The notes below the pieces were generated by a model. That model was not told the DNA's origin. It did not search any database and worked only from the letters and a program-made list of their open reading frames with translations. From positions 868,001 to 932,000 of the forward strand of contig NC_020449.1 of the NCBI RefSeq assembly GCF_000146065.2: 64,000 bases of DNA, in the 5' to 3' direction. Source of the DNA: Candidatus Cloacimonas acidaminovorans str. Evry. GTDB taxonomy: Bacteria > Cloacimonadota > Cloacimonadia > Cloacimonadales > Cloacimonadaceae. Positions within the stretch are counted from its first letter, which is position 1. Every line of letters begins with the position of its first letter. The position numbers and the translations under genes are program-made. Positions 7,881 through 16,530 of the stretch are shown one piece after another.

Positions 7881-8782
7881 AGCTGTCTCCTGGATTTGCT
7901 TTTGCGGTAAAGAAAGTATATTACCAATAAAAACAAAGCTACAATCAATAACAGGGTTAATGACAGGGCTGAAGCCATAGGCCAGTTGCGGGGAATATTT
8001 TTTACTTTATAGGTAATTACCTGTCCTAAATAGAGCGATTTTTGATTTCCTACCAACTGAGGAATTAAATAGGAACCTAAAGCAGGAATAAAAACAAGCA
8101 GTCCACCCGCAAAAATACCCTCTTTGGACAGGGGTAAAGTTATGCGGAAAAACGATTTAACTTCATTAGCTCCTAAATCCATTGAGGCATTCAGCAAAGA
8201 CCAATCCAGTTTTTCCAAAACACTGTATAGTGGCAGGATCATATAGGGTAAATAAACATAGACCATCACTAAAATAACTGCAAGGTCTGTTCTCATAATT
8301 TCCAGGGGTTGGGATATTAATCCTAAACTTAAAAGAAGATTATTCAGCACCCCATTGTAAGCAAGAAAAATGCGCCAAGAAAAGATGCGAATAATCAAGT
8401 TTGTCCAGAAAGGAATGATAATAAAAATCAGAAGGGTATTTTTTACCTTATCCTTTGCCCGCGCTATGTAATAGGCGACTGGAAATCCAAGGAGCAAACA
8501 TAATACCGTTGTTAACAAGGCAAGCCGAAAAGAAAGATAAAAAGTATGCAAATAAGCAGGTGTAAAACTCTGACGATACGCATCCAAAGTAAATTCAAAC
8601 TTTACATCATAAATATCGGCAGTAAGAAAACTATAGATGATAACAATAATATAGGGAACAAGAAAAAAGAAAATTAACCACAACAAAGCCGGCGCTGTTA
8701 AAATCCAGGAAGTGAAATTCTTTCTGCGTTCTGCTGCCATTTGTAAAGCGTAATTGGGATTATCGTAAGGAATAATTTTCAT
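7877..8782 (-). CDS. potB: Spermidine/putrescine ABC transporter permease PotB
   Basis: A 301-residue integral membrane permease. About six helices are visible, with the first at about residues 27-49. The EAA-type loop reads NASMDLGANEVKSFFRITLP. The periplasmic/first-loop pattern (LTADIYDVKFEFTLDAYRQSF) and PALGSYLIPQLVGN are typical of PotB/PotH. It overlaps potA upstream and potC downstream by ATGA junctions, so the three subunits are translationally coupled. It forms the membrane channel with PotC. Confidence 0.93.
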   Translation of the reverse strand: MKIIPYDNPNYALQMAAERRKNFTSWILTAPALLWLIFFFLVPYIIVIIYSFLTADIYDVKFEFTLDAYRQSFTPAYLHTFYLSFRLALLTTVLCLLLGFPVAYYIARAKDKVKNTLLIFIIIPFWTNLIIRIFSWRIFLAYNGVLNNLLLSLGLISQPLEIMRTDLAVILVMVYVYLPYMILPLYSVLEKLDWSLLNASMDLGANEVKSFFRITLPLSKEGIFAGGLLVFIPALGSYLIPQLVGNQKSLYLGQVITYKVKNIPRNWPMASALSLTLLLIVALFLLVIYFLYRKSKSRRQL

Positions 8783-9966
8783 TGGACTACCGGTTTTTTT
8801 ATGGAACGCTGATAATGATTAACTCCGCCTTCGGAGATTTCTTCAGGAGTTAACACATTTTCGGGAATTTCATTGATAAGCCAGCTATCGGTATCATGCC
8901 AGAAAAGCCAGACCGGCTCTTCCCAATCAAGTGCCGTATCATCAAAATAAACTCGTTTATGCTGACTAAAAACCCTGATTTTTAAAGCTCCAACTCTAAC
9001 TATGTATTGTGTGTGAGACCCGAGGTATAAAATATCTTCTATCACTCCCCGTAAAATATTTATATCGTCCTGATAGCGTGGTTTATTGCGAGAAATGGCG
9101 ATTTTTTCGGGTCGCAGGGAAACGGTTAATTCCTGTCCTATATTTGGTTGAAAATGAAAAGTGCTGTCTATTTCAAAACTGTTTCCCGTACCATCGGGAC
9201 ATCTTATTTGCACATAATCATCTTCAATGCTGATAACCTCTCCGCTGATTAAATTGGTTTCTCCAATAAAATATGCCGAGAAAACGCTATTAGGTCGTTC
9301 GTAAATATCATCCGGAGGTCCTTCTTGAATAATATTGCCATAATTCATCACTGCCACACGGTCTGAAATACTCATCGCTTCACCCTGATCATGAGTTACA
9401 TAAATAAAAGTGATTCCCACAGCATCATGAATATTCATCAGTTCAATCAACATATGTTGACGCAGTTTTAGGTCTAATGCAGCCAACGGTTCATCCAAAA
9501 GCAACACCTTGGGCTGGTTGATTAAAGCCCTGGCAATGGCTACACGCTGTTTTTGGCCACCCGAAATCTGTTCCGGAAATTTGTTTGCCTGATCTTCCAT
9601 TTTAACCAGCGAAAGCATTTCGCGAACCCGGTTTTTAATCTCATTTTTGGGACTTTTTCTAATTCTCAAACCGAAAGCAACATTATCAAAAACAGTCATA
9701 TGCGGAAAAAGAGAATAATTCTGAAAAATAGTATTAACCTGTCTTTTATAGGGAGGTAAATCGGTTATATCGGTATTGCCGATTAAGATTCTACCCGTGC
9801 TGGGAATTTCAAAACCGGCAATCATTCGTAAAAGAGTTGTTTTTCCACAACCACTGGGACCCAGGAAAGAGAATAACTCTCCACTTTGAATAGCTAATGA
9901 TACATTTTCTACGGCAACAAAACCGTCAAAGTCCTTGCTTAAGTTCTCCAAACGGATTTCTTCCAA
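8779..9966 (-). CDS. potA: Spermidine/putrescine ABC transporter ATPase PotA
   Basis: A 395-residue ATPase of the MalK/PotA class. Walker A is GPSGCGKTT (about residues 36-44), the Q-loop lies in TIFQNYSLFPHM, the signature is ISGGQKQRVAIARAL, Walker B is LLLDEPLAALD, and the H-loop is in FIYVTHDQGEA. A C-terminal TOBE regulatory domain (about 235-395) follows. The start is TTG at 9964-9966, preceded by AAAGGAGG 11 bp upstream; no better start is present. The tail after TOBE (EISEGGVNHYQRSIKKPVVQ) is somewhat longer than usual. A hairpin with a T-tract sits in the leader. Confidence 0.93.
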   Translation of the reverse strand: MEEIRLENLSKDFDGFVAVENVSLAIQSGELFSFLGPSGCGKTTLLRMIAGFEIPSTGRILIGNTDITDLPPYKRQVNTIFQNYSLFPHMTVFDNVAFGLRIRKSPKNEIKNRVREMLSLVKMEDQANKFPEQISGGQKQRVAIARALINQPKVLLLDEPLAALDLKLRQHMLIELMNIHDAVGITFIYVTHDQGEAMSISDRVAVMNYGNIIQEGPPDDIYERPNSVFSAYFIGETNLISGEVISIEDDYVQIRCPDGTGNSFEIDSTFHFQPNIGQELTVSLRPEKIAISRNKPRYQDDINILRGVIEDILYLGSHTQYIVRVGALKIRVFSQHKRVYFDDTALDWEEPVWLFWHDTDSWLINEIPENVLTPEEISEGGVNHYQRSIKKPVVQ

Positions 9967-10045
9967 CTTTGTCTATACCTCCTTTATCAGCTTTTTAGAT
10001 AAGCCGTGGGAAAATAAAACTTTTTTCCTTTACTTCTCCTTCTTG

Positions 10046-10051
10046 ATTATA
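10046..10051 (-). promoter_or_regulatory. Perfect TATAAT just after the leader hairpin
   Basis: On the minus strand TATAAT lies at 10046-10051, 80 bp before the potA start. No -35 box resembling TTGACA is found 16-18 bp upstream; that region is the terminator stem (ATTCCC). It could still be a weak alternative potA promoter. Confidence 0.3.
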
Positions 10052-10054
10052 GGC

Positions 10055-10094
10055 AAAAAAATACAGTGGGGAATGCCGGGCGGCATCCCCACTG
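10055..10094 (-). terminator. Intrinsic terminator hairpin between deiminase gene and potA
   Basis: Minus-strand stem of 13 bp: CAGTGGGG + ATGCC pairs with GGCAT + CCCCACTG with a single bulged base and a GCCC loop, followed by TA and seven Ts. It lies 122 bp after the deiminase stop and 89 bp before potA. It can be read as the terminator of the deiminase gene. However, a TTGACA-N16-TATAAA promoter lies upstream of it (10135-10162), which would place it inside the pot leader. Confidence 0.8.
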
Positions 10095-10134
10095 CTCGGA
10101 GGGCATTCTATGTAGGGTCTGTAGGCTTGAATCA

Positions 10135-10162
10135 TTTATAAATATCTACAGAATCTTGTCAA
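10135..10162 (-). promoter_or_regulatory. Candidate promoter of potABC
   Basis: On the minus strand -35 TTGACA (10157-10162) and -10 TATAAA (10135-10140) are separated by 16 bp. The expected transcript starts near 10128, runs through the terminator-like hairpin at 10055-10094 and reaches potA at 9966. This predicts a leader of about 160 nt. Confidence 0.5.
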
Positions 10163-10215
10163 GGAAAAAGTGTAGAATTATTTCATTTTCTAAGTTGAAA
10201 TATATCAACATAGTT

Positions 10216-12234
10216 CTATTTTACCATTATTAGCTTGCTTTTGTGGCTTTTTGAGCCCTGTAAAATTTCTATTAAATACATCCCGTTTGGAGATAAATTT
10301 CCTTTTTTATCGCGTCCATTCCATTTTATTTCCTGAATACCTTTTTCTTCCGGGAAAAATGTTTGAGTATAAATTAGCTGACCCTTCAGATTGTAAACCT
10401 TGAAAGTGAAAGGTACATTTTGCGGTGAAAAGTATTTCAACCGGATAGCATCATTACCTTTGGCTTTAAAGGGATTGGGATAAACTCCCATAATGCCTTC
10501 CTGTAGATTTGGGGTTTGTATTTCATCGTTCACAGAAACAATTAAAATAGGCACTTCATACCATAAATTCTGTCCGGGAAGAAAACTAATATTAGGAGGA
10601 TTGGCTCCATCGTAAGCCATAAAACTGTAATAAAAAGTGTGGTCATTAGTAGAAAATTCAGGATAATACTGAAAAATATAACTATCTTCCGTTAACGGGT
10701 CCATCGGATAAGCATAAATTTCCGAATCATCTATTTTGTAACGGAAAAGCAACTGACTGATGCCACTCTCATCGTTGGCAGAAACAATTAAGCTTATTGG
10801 TTCGCTTTGATTACTGATAGAAGAAAGAGGATTATGAGATAAAACGGGAGGAGTTAAATCCGGTTGAATCACAAAAAGATGAGGGTCTAAGGCAGCAAAT
10901 ACCGGGTGGTCAACGCTTCTTCCTGATTGATCTGCCGCGTGAATAAAATAACGAATAGTATCTCCATAAGCAAATCCATTTAAAGTTACAGTATAATAAT
11001 TGCGGGTAAGAGGTTGCAGATAATTTCTTTGCCAGGCACCGGAATTTACTTTATAACAAACAAAAAGAGAATCGGTATAAAGTGGCTGACCGCTATGTGC
11101 AATTATTTCCGTATTAATAATAATATCCGTTCCAACAGGGACAATACTATGCCAGGGAGTATGAACAATATTCAGCATATTTTTATCGGGAATTTCATGG
11201 GTTCTGCAATGTAAGGCATCAGTAGATTCCCAAGGTGCAGAACTGATTTGAGAAACACCGATAACTTCATAACCAGGCATTGCTTCACGATAAGCTTGCA
11301 GGGCAGAATTATCATTACTGCTGCCTACAATAGGCACAAAAACCTTTTTATTCAAAATTAGAGAATTGGTGTAGGGCTCATTGGAAGGAGTATAAACCCG
11401 ATAAACACGGTAGGGATAACCCCAGGCACAATTATGCGTAGCAAAATAATTGGCTGCATTTTCTATGGCATTATATTGAGAATGGCTTGCAGGAACGCTA
11501 CGAATCATTACTTTATCGGGTGCCAAAAACTTTGCCCAACAGTCAATATGCTCAATATAAGTGTTATTCGGGTCTGTCATCACCAAATAATTTGTAATAC
11601 CTAAATACTGTTGCATTTTAGTGTTTACATTTGTCTGATTGTTGCCATTTTCGGTATAAACCAGGGTTGTTTGAGCAGCAGTATTAATTCCATCGCTCAT
11701 ATAATTTCCCCCTGTCTGCTGTAAATTCATTCCATAATAATTCAAAGCAAAATGATTGGCAAAAACCTGGGGAATTAAATTGTCATTAGGACGGGGACGA
11801 TTATAAATAAAATCCACTACACCATATTCATCATTGCCATCAAAAATGAACCAGGGTCCGTAATCCCTTGTCCAGTAAGAATCCGTAGCTGCATTGAGAA
11901 AACTAACCCTTTCCATATTTACTCCAGCATTGGTAAAAGTAGAAATGGCAGATGATTGTTGCGAACTGCTTACGATACAAATTACATTTGCCGTATTTGC
12001 CAATTGCACTACCAGCGAAACAGGTATCCCTAAAGGATAACGAATTAAAACATCAGAGGCGGGTTCAAATTCTGCTATAGGACGAACCGGAGCTACAGGA
12101 GGATTGGTTTCCGTAAAACGGATTTCCGCATTTGCTTTATCTGCGGGCAAATTATGATGCGCAAAGGCAGTAGAACTCAAAATACAGAGCACACTGCACA
12201 ATAATAATATGCGTAAAATACGCTGTTTTCTCAT
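10216..12234 (-). CDS. Secreted peptidylarginine deiminase-like enzyme with C-terminal sorting domain
   Basis: A 672-residue protein. A signal peptide (about 1-25, cut after STAFA) is followed by a deiminase (pentein) catalytic domain (about 40-350), two Ig-like beta domains (about 355-460 and 462-570) and a FlgD-like C-terminal sorting domain (about 585-672, VYPNPF...GMYLIEILQG...KLIMVK). From memory, PPAD of Porphyromonas gingivalis uses W127, D130, R152, R154, Y233, H236, D238, N297 and C351. Here W121, D124, R146, R148, Y226, H229, D231, N290 and C343 occur at matching spacings. It probably converts peptidyl-arginine to citrulline outside the cell; agmatine deiminase is the alternative. 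The start has AAGGAG 9 bp upstream. Confidence 0.85.
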   Translation of the reverse strand: MRKQRILRILLLCSVLCILSSTAFAHHNLPADKANAEIRFTETNPPVAPVRPIAEFEPASDVLIRYPLGIPVSLVVQLANTANVICIVSSSQQSSAISTFTNAGVNMERVSFLNAATDSYWTRDYGPWFIFDGNDEYGVVDFIYNRPRPNDNLIPQVFANHFALNYYGMNLQQTGGNYMSDGINTAAQTTLVYTENGNNQTNVNTKMQQYLGITNYLVMTDPNNTYIEHIDCWAKFLAPDKVMIRSVPASHSQYNAIENAANYFATHNCAWGYPYRVYRVYTPSNEPYTNSLILNKKVFVPIVGSSNDNSALQAYREAMPGYEVIGVSQISSAPWESTDALHCRTHEIPDKNMLNIVHTPWHSIVPVGTDIIINTEIIAHSGQPLYTDSLFVCYKVNSGAWQRNYLQPLTRNYYTVTLNGFAYGDTIRYFIHAADQSGRSVDHPVFAALDPHLFVIQPDLTPPVLSHNPLSSISNQSEPISLIVSANDESGISQLLFRYKIDDSEIYAYPMDPLTEDSYIFQYYPEFSTNDHTFYYSFMAYDGANPPNISFLPGQNLWYEVPILIVSVNDEIQTPNLQEGIMGVYPNPFKAKGNDAIRLKYFSPQNVPFTFKVYNLKGQLIYTQTFFPEEKGIQEIKWNGRDKKGNLSPNGMYLIEILQGSKSHKSKLIMVK

Positions 12235-12392
12235 CAGCGTTCACTCCTTATTATATTATACCAAATTATAAATAAAACACTTTTTATACCGAAATTCTAT
12301 ATTTTTCTCTCCTGCCCTTGTCGCAGAATTAATTCACCTTTGCTATGATGTAAGAATTGCAGGTTAACTATAGTATAATTCATTTTCTCTAT

Positions 12393-13085
12393 TTAGCAAA
12401 TTCCCTTGGCAACGAATAATTCCCAGGGTTTTTTCAAGTTATACGCCATAACTTCCCTTTTTTTGCCGCCTAAATTATCGGGAACGATTTTTTCATACTT
12501 GTTTAATACCAGATAGGTCTTAAAAGGAAGTCCTGATAATTCTGCCGCTTGATCCACTATTTTGATTCCCTTTAGCACGATTTCCGCCGTTGTTTCTTCC
12601 ATCAGGTTGGTGTTACATATAATTTCTGTAATTTTTAAGCGGGAAGTGGCTTCCAATGCCTCTTTCATTGATATTATTTCTTCCGGAGTTGAAGTAAAAG
12701 GACGCATAGTGTTTACAATATATAACATATTATAACCCCGTGTTTTTATGGGTTCTTCAAAACGCCCTAAAGTTCTGCAACCGGCAGGATCACCACCTAC
12801 ATCCAGAATAACTGTTTTCGCTTTATTGTGAATAGCTCCTTTAACACGGGGAGAAATCATCGGCAAATCGCTATGCTTATATTCACCTTCCGGAGCAATA
12901 ATATCAATTCCTTCCTGGATAAAATCATCCTGCATTTCCCGTGACCTGAAATAAGGATTGACCACATCCAAATCCGCTAAAACAACATCCAAACCTTGTG
13001 TCTTAAAACGACGCGCAAGATGAATGGAATATTCACTTTTTCCGCTTCCGTAAGCACCGATGATGATATATAAGTGTGAGGGCAT
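12393..13085 (-). CDS. P-loop ATPase, CobQ/MinD-like, function unknown
   Basis: A 230-residue protein beginning with a clear nucleotide-binding loop (IIIGAYGSGKSEYSIHLA, residues 7-24). VVLADLDVVNPYFRSRE (about 35-51) and VILDVGGDPAG (about 92-102, Walker B-like) follow, features of the SIMIBI class that includes MinD, CobB and Mrp. A conserved SRE..DDF segment and an FTSTPEEI segment follow. I have seen such proteins described only as ATP-binding proteins near ferredoxin oxidoreductase genes, which are not present here. It is followed, 75 bp upstream on the same strand, by the HAD phosphatase gene. Function is not assigned. Confidence 0.75.
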   Translation of the reverse strand: MPSHLYIIIGAYGSGKSEYSIHLARRFKTQGLDVVLADLDVVNPYFRSREMQDDFIQEGIDIIAPEGEYKHSDLPMISPRVKGAIHNKAKTVILDVGGDPAGCRTLGRFEEPIKTRGYNMLYIVNTMRPFTSTPEEIISMKEALEATSRLKITEIICNTNLMEETTAEIVLKGIKIVDQAAELSGLPFKTYLVLNKYEKIVPDNLGGKKREVMAYNLKKPWELFVAKGIC

Positions 13086-13159
13086 AATTCAAATCCTTAC
13101 ATTTAATTGAAACGGGAGATTAATTCTTGAGAAAGGTCTAAATGCAAAGACATCAAAGT

Positions 13160-13828
13160 TTATTTCCAGGTGCGGAACAGGTCTTCTGCCAGGGACTTAA
13201 AATCCCAATAAAAGCCATCAACTATCTCTTTTATCAGGGAATGCTGATCAGAGCTATCTTCATCATAAATGGCAAAAACGGTCATCCCTGCGGATTTTCC
13301 TGCTTGGACACCCGTTAATGTATCTTCAATTACCAGGCAATTTTCCGGTTTTTCCTCCAAGCGTTCCGCAGCTAAAAGATAAATATCCGGATAGGGCTTT
13401 CCTTTCAAATTTATATCTCCGGTAACAGCACACTGAAAATATTGCCACACAGAATTCCGAATAAGTACTTTTTTAGCCAGTTCAAGAGAATTACTCGTTC
13501 CCAGTCCTATTTTTATCCCTTTTTCTTGCAGACAAGAAAGCAGTTCTACAGCGCCTGGTTTCAGCATAATATCCGTTTCATAATGCTTGCTAACCATTTT
13601 TGTCCATTCCTGCATAATACTTTCAGGACTATCGGGCAAACCAAATCTATCCTTAAAGTACTGTGCGGTTTGAATGAAACTGTTTCCCTGAGGAAGCTCT
13701 GCAAAAAGATCAGGAGGAACTATAAGACCGCGGGTATGTAAAAATTCCCTGTCCACATTGCGCCAGAGCTGCATTGAATCAATTAAAGTTCCATCCATAT
13801 CAAAGATTACTGCCTGGAAATTGTTCAT
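13160..13828 (-). CDS. HAD-superfamily phosphatase, beta-phosphoglucomutase-like
   Basis: A 222-residue haloacid dehalogenase hydrolase. Motif I is FDMDGTLIDS (D9/D11 nucleophile pair), motif II is in GLGTSNS (about 115), motif III Lys lies in KGKPYPDIY, and motif IV is VIEDTLTGVQAGKSAGM. The helical cap after motif I (about 17-80) places it in subclass I with beta-phosphoglucomutase and sugar-phosphate phosphatases. Substrate cannot be told from sequence; it probably dephosphorylates a small phosphorylated metabolite in the cytosol. It stands directly downstream of the tRNA cluster on the same strand. Confidence 0.88.
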   Translation of the reverse strand: MNNFQAVIFDMDGTLIDSMQLWRNVDREFLHTRGLIVPPDLFAELPQGNSFIQTAQYFKDRFGLPDSPESIMQEWTKMVSKHYETDIMLKPGAVELLSCLQEKGIKIGLGTSNSLELAKKVLIRNSVWQYFQCAVTGDINLKGKPYPDIYLLAAERLEEKPENCLVIEDTLTGVQAGKSAGMTVFAIYDEDSSDQHSLIKEIVDGFYWDFKSLAEDLFRTWK

Positions 13829-13868
13829 CTACAGAAACATCCTTTATTGTATAACGGAATAATAAAAC

Positions 13869-13944
<76 letters not shown>

Positions 13945-13945
13945 T

Positions 13946-14033
13946 TGGTACCAGAGGCCGGACTTGAACCGGCACGAGCTTTGGGCTCGAGGGATTTTAA
14001 GTCCCTTGTGTCTACCTATTCCACCACTCCGGC
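13946..14033 (-). tRNA. tRNA-Leu (UAA)
   Basis: 88 nt with a long variable arm (class II tRNA) and encoded CCA. Acceptor GCCGGAG pairs with CTCTGGT (two G-T pairs). The D-region is TGGTGGAATAGGTAGACAC and the anticodon loop ACTTAAAAT gives TAA. Only one base separates it from tRNA-Gly copy 1. Confidence 0.95.
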
Positions 14034-14045
14034 AAAATAATAAAC

Positions 14046-14119
<74 letters not shown>

Positions 14120-14131
14120 TAAAAAATTAAC

Positions 14132-14207
<76 letters not shown>

Positions 14208-14259
14208 AAAATAATCTTTTCAGCAGTCACCAAAAAATAAATGACCACTTTTCTGTCAA

Positions 14260-14805
14260 TCAAAATGTATCTGCTTCGCTAAAGACATCGGCAGTAAAAC
14301 GATATACAACGCTGGCAGGATCAAGATATGCATTGGATGGTAATCCTGCTTTACGACACACCTCACGCAGAAAGGTCTCCGGTTGCCAATTGTATTCAAC
14401 TGCCACCTGGGGCAAAAGTAAACCGCTACCATAAGGATGCTGAATGTAAAGTCCGTCTTTGCCAATTATCGGTAACTCGTTTTTTTGCATAGGAATAAGT
14501 TCACTCAAAATAGATATTTCAATAGTTACTTTTTCCAATTCCTTTTCTGTTAAAGGAGGGAAACGCGGGTCTTGAAAAGCAGCTGCTTCTGCCATTTCTT
14601 TCACACTTTCAGCAATGGACTTATAACCCTTAATATAACCGATACAACCACGCAAATTATCTCCAATATGTAAACTTACAAACACACCGCGTTTAGGACT
14701 GAAGGCAGGATCCTCAGGCAAAGAAACGGACTGATGTTTAAAACGAGCACTAATTGCATTTCGGGCAAGGGAAAGTAGTTCCTTTTTCTGTTCCGAAGTT
14801 AACAT
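14260..14805 (-). CDS. amrA: AMMECR1-domain protein (AmmeMemoRadiSam system protein A)
   Basis: A 181-residue single-domain protein of the AMMECR1 family. The signature LRGCIGYI (about residues 52-59) with its Cys is present, as are FQDPRFPPLTEKEL and VTIEISIL. GVFVSLHIG precedes the signature. In many bacteria and archaea this family is encoded with MEMO1 (next gene here, 18 bp upstream) and a radical SAM protein. The biochemical role of the trio is not settled. Only two of the three are in this window. It has a strong ribosome-binding site (GGAAGGAGG). Confidence 0.92.
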   Translation of the reverse strand: MLTSEQKKELLSLARNAISARFKHQSVSLPEDPAFSPKRGVFVSLHIGDNLRGCIGYIKGYKSIAESVKEMAEAAAFQDPRFPPLTEKELEKVTIEISILSELIPMQKNELPIIGKDGLYIQHPYGSGLLLPQVAVEYNWQPETFLREVCRKAGLPSNAYLDPASVVYRFTADVFSEADTF

Positions 14806-14823
14806 TTTTCCTCCTTCCAGATA

Positions 14824-15642
14824 TTAAATATAAAGTTTAGCAGAAAGATAACCTACTACCTGAGAATCATTTCCGGATATCTTTCCCGAATGGGTATATT
14901 GAATTACTTTCATTTTGGCATTAGTGTAATGCTGTGCATAATACAACAGGCAGAGGATTCCCCCGATGCCGCATGCCTCACAATCGCTATGAATAATATC
15001 CTGCCAAAGATGTTCCGGGTCTAAAGCAGTAACATCTTTTACTAAAATACCATCCATTTCTTCGGCAGTTCGGGCACGATGGTAATGTGATAAATCTGAA
15101 GAACAGAGGATAACGATACGCTTTGTAGAACTGTAAATCGTTTCATAAAGTATATCTGCCAGGCGTTTTGCCACTGCAGGAATTTGATTGCCAAACATAA
15201 TAGGCAAGATTTTTGCCTTGGGGAAAAAGTAATTTAATATGGGCAGTTGAATTTCCATAGAGTGCTCTTCCTGATGTAAGATGAGGGGGATATTTTGATC
15301 TGCTTCAGGAGCTATTTTGTTGTAAAGTTCCACATCCAAATCCAAAGTGCCTAAAGGATTTACATATTCCTGATAGGGAGAAACGCTGAAATCAAAATAG
15401 TTTGCCTGATGGCTGGGATGAAGAATTATGAAACAATCAATATTTTCGTGGGAAATACTATGTAAACCCAAAGTAGCACATTCACCGGAATACATATAAC
15501 CGGCATGAGGAAGAATAACTCCTAAAGCTCTTTCCGAAGAAAGAGGAGTTACGGCATTGCTTATCCAACCCTCTATCTGCCGCTTGATCTGTTGTTCAAA
15601 CCGGGGATAGAAGGTTCCAGCATGCATAGGATTGCGAATCAT
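14824..15642 (-). CDS. amrB: MEMO1-like protein (AmmeMemoRadiSam system protein B)
   Basis: A 272-residue MEMO-family protein related in fold to class III extradiol dioxygenases. It starts MIRNPMHAGTFYP, the usual family opening. Metal-site-type residues are visible in LPHAGYMYSG (His), LHPSHQ, EEHSMEIQLPIL and SSDLSHYH. Human MEMO1 and relatives have a metal-binding pocket with conserved His/Cys; whether this protein is an enzyme is unknown. It sits between AMMECR1 (downstream) and a ChaN-like gene (upstream, 4-bp overlap). The three are likely one transcript. Confidence 0.92.
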   Translation of the reverse strand: MIRNPMHAGTFYPRFEQQIKRQIEGWISNAVTPLSSERALGVILPHAGYMYSGECATLGLHSISHENIDCFIILHPSHQANYFDFSVSPYQEYVNPLGTLDLDVELYNKIAPEADQNIPLILHQEEHSMEIQLPILNYFFPKAKILPIMFGNQIPAVAKRLADILYETIYSSTKRIVILCSSDLSHYHRARTAEEMDGILVKDVTALDPEHLWQDIIHSDCEACGIGGILCLLYYAQHYTNAKMKVIQYTHSGKISGNDSQVVGYLSAKLYI

Positions 15643-16511
15643 TGTTCACCTCCTTGATTAGGAAGATATATTATATAAGTTCCTGATTTTTTCTCTTCCG
15701 CAGTTAAATTTGCTGTCTGCCAATTTTCGCTATAGGAAGGGCTAATAACTGCAATTTTCTTATTAGGCAGAATTGACTGAACCCTACTGACAGTTCCGGA
15801 AAAATTACGGCTATGAAAATCACCGTTAAAATGGAGAACCCGGGCTTTGGGTTTCATTTTTAGGGCATTCACAATGCTTTCTGCCATAGTTTCATCTTTC
15901 AAACATTGAGCTTGATAAAGCCAATCCGGGTTATTATTCATCATCGGAGAATGCATATCTTCCAGGGTTGCTAGGAATGCCTTTTTATAGCTGTCATCAG
16001 GATAATCTATTTTATCGGGCAACCATTTTTTATCTTCTTCTGCTAATGTCTCAGTAAAGTCAGGTCCTGTTCTTGCCATTTTACCAGCGATAGAACGAGG
16101 AATATTAGCAGCTATTACAGTCAGTTTTTTCTGTTTGGCATATTCAATCAGGGGACGATAGTCATCCTGATAATTACTCCAGGGACGACTTTTAGCCAAA
16201 AATTCATCTTCACTAAGCCAACCTTCTATATAAGCATCCAAATCACTTTGGACATCGCGTTCAAACATTTCCAGAGAGAGAATCAGTTCTCTTTTTGTAT
16301 CCAGCAGAGGAACAAGTTCTCTTTCCAGCTGATGGAGAGTAGCATTATCGTGAAATTCTCCGAAAAATATAATATCGTATTTTTCCAATCCTTTAGCCAT
16401 TTGTTGCAATGTGAGAGTTTTACCATTGCGGGAATCCACAATACGATATTCATCTGCATTTAATATCGTTAAGTTCATTATTATGATTATAATTACTATG
16501 ATATATTTCAT
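15639..16511 (-). CDS. ChaN-like (DUF399) exported heme/iron-associated protein
   Basis: About 290 residues with an N-terminal hydrophobic signal segment (IIVIIIIIMNLTILNADE). The DUF399/ChaN fold is shown by IIFFGEFHDNATLHQLE (about 50-65), SLEMFERDVQ, RPWSNYQDDYRPLIEYAK and VLHFNGDFHSRNFSGTVSR. ChaN of Campylobacter is an outer-membrane-linked, heme-binding lipoprotein; here no lipobox Cys is seen, so a periplasmic or membrane-anchored form is likely. I prefer the ATG at 16509-16511, because AAGGA lies 7 bp upstream. The longer GTG start at 16517 overlaps that Shine-Dalgarno. It overlaps the MEMO gene by 4 bp. Confidence 0.85.
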   Translation of the reverse strand: MKYIIVIIIIIMNLTILNADEYRIVDSRNGKTLTLQQMAKGLEKYDIIFFGEFHDNATLHQLERELVPLLDTKRELILSLEMFERDVQSDLDAYIEGWLSEDEFLAKSRPWSNYQDDYRPLIEYAKQKKLTVIAANIPRSIAGKMARTGPDFTETLAEEDKKWLPDKIDYPDDSYKKAFLATLEDMHSPMMNNNPDWLYQAQCLKDETMAESIVNALKMKPKARVLHFNGDFHSRNFSGTVSRVQSILPNKKIAVISPSYSENWQTANLTAEEKKSGTYIIYLPNQGGEQ

Positions 16512-16530
16512 TCTCACTTCCTTAATAGTT

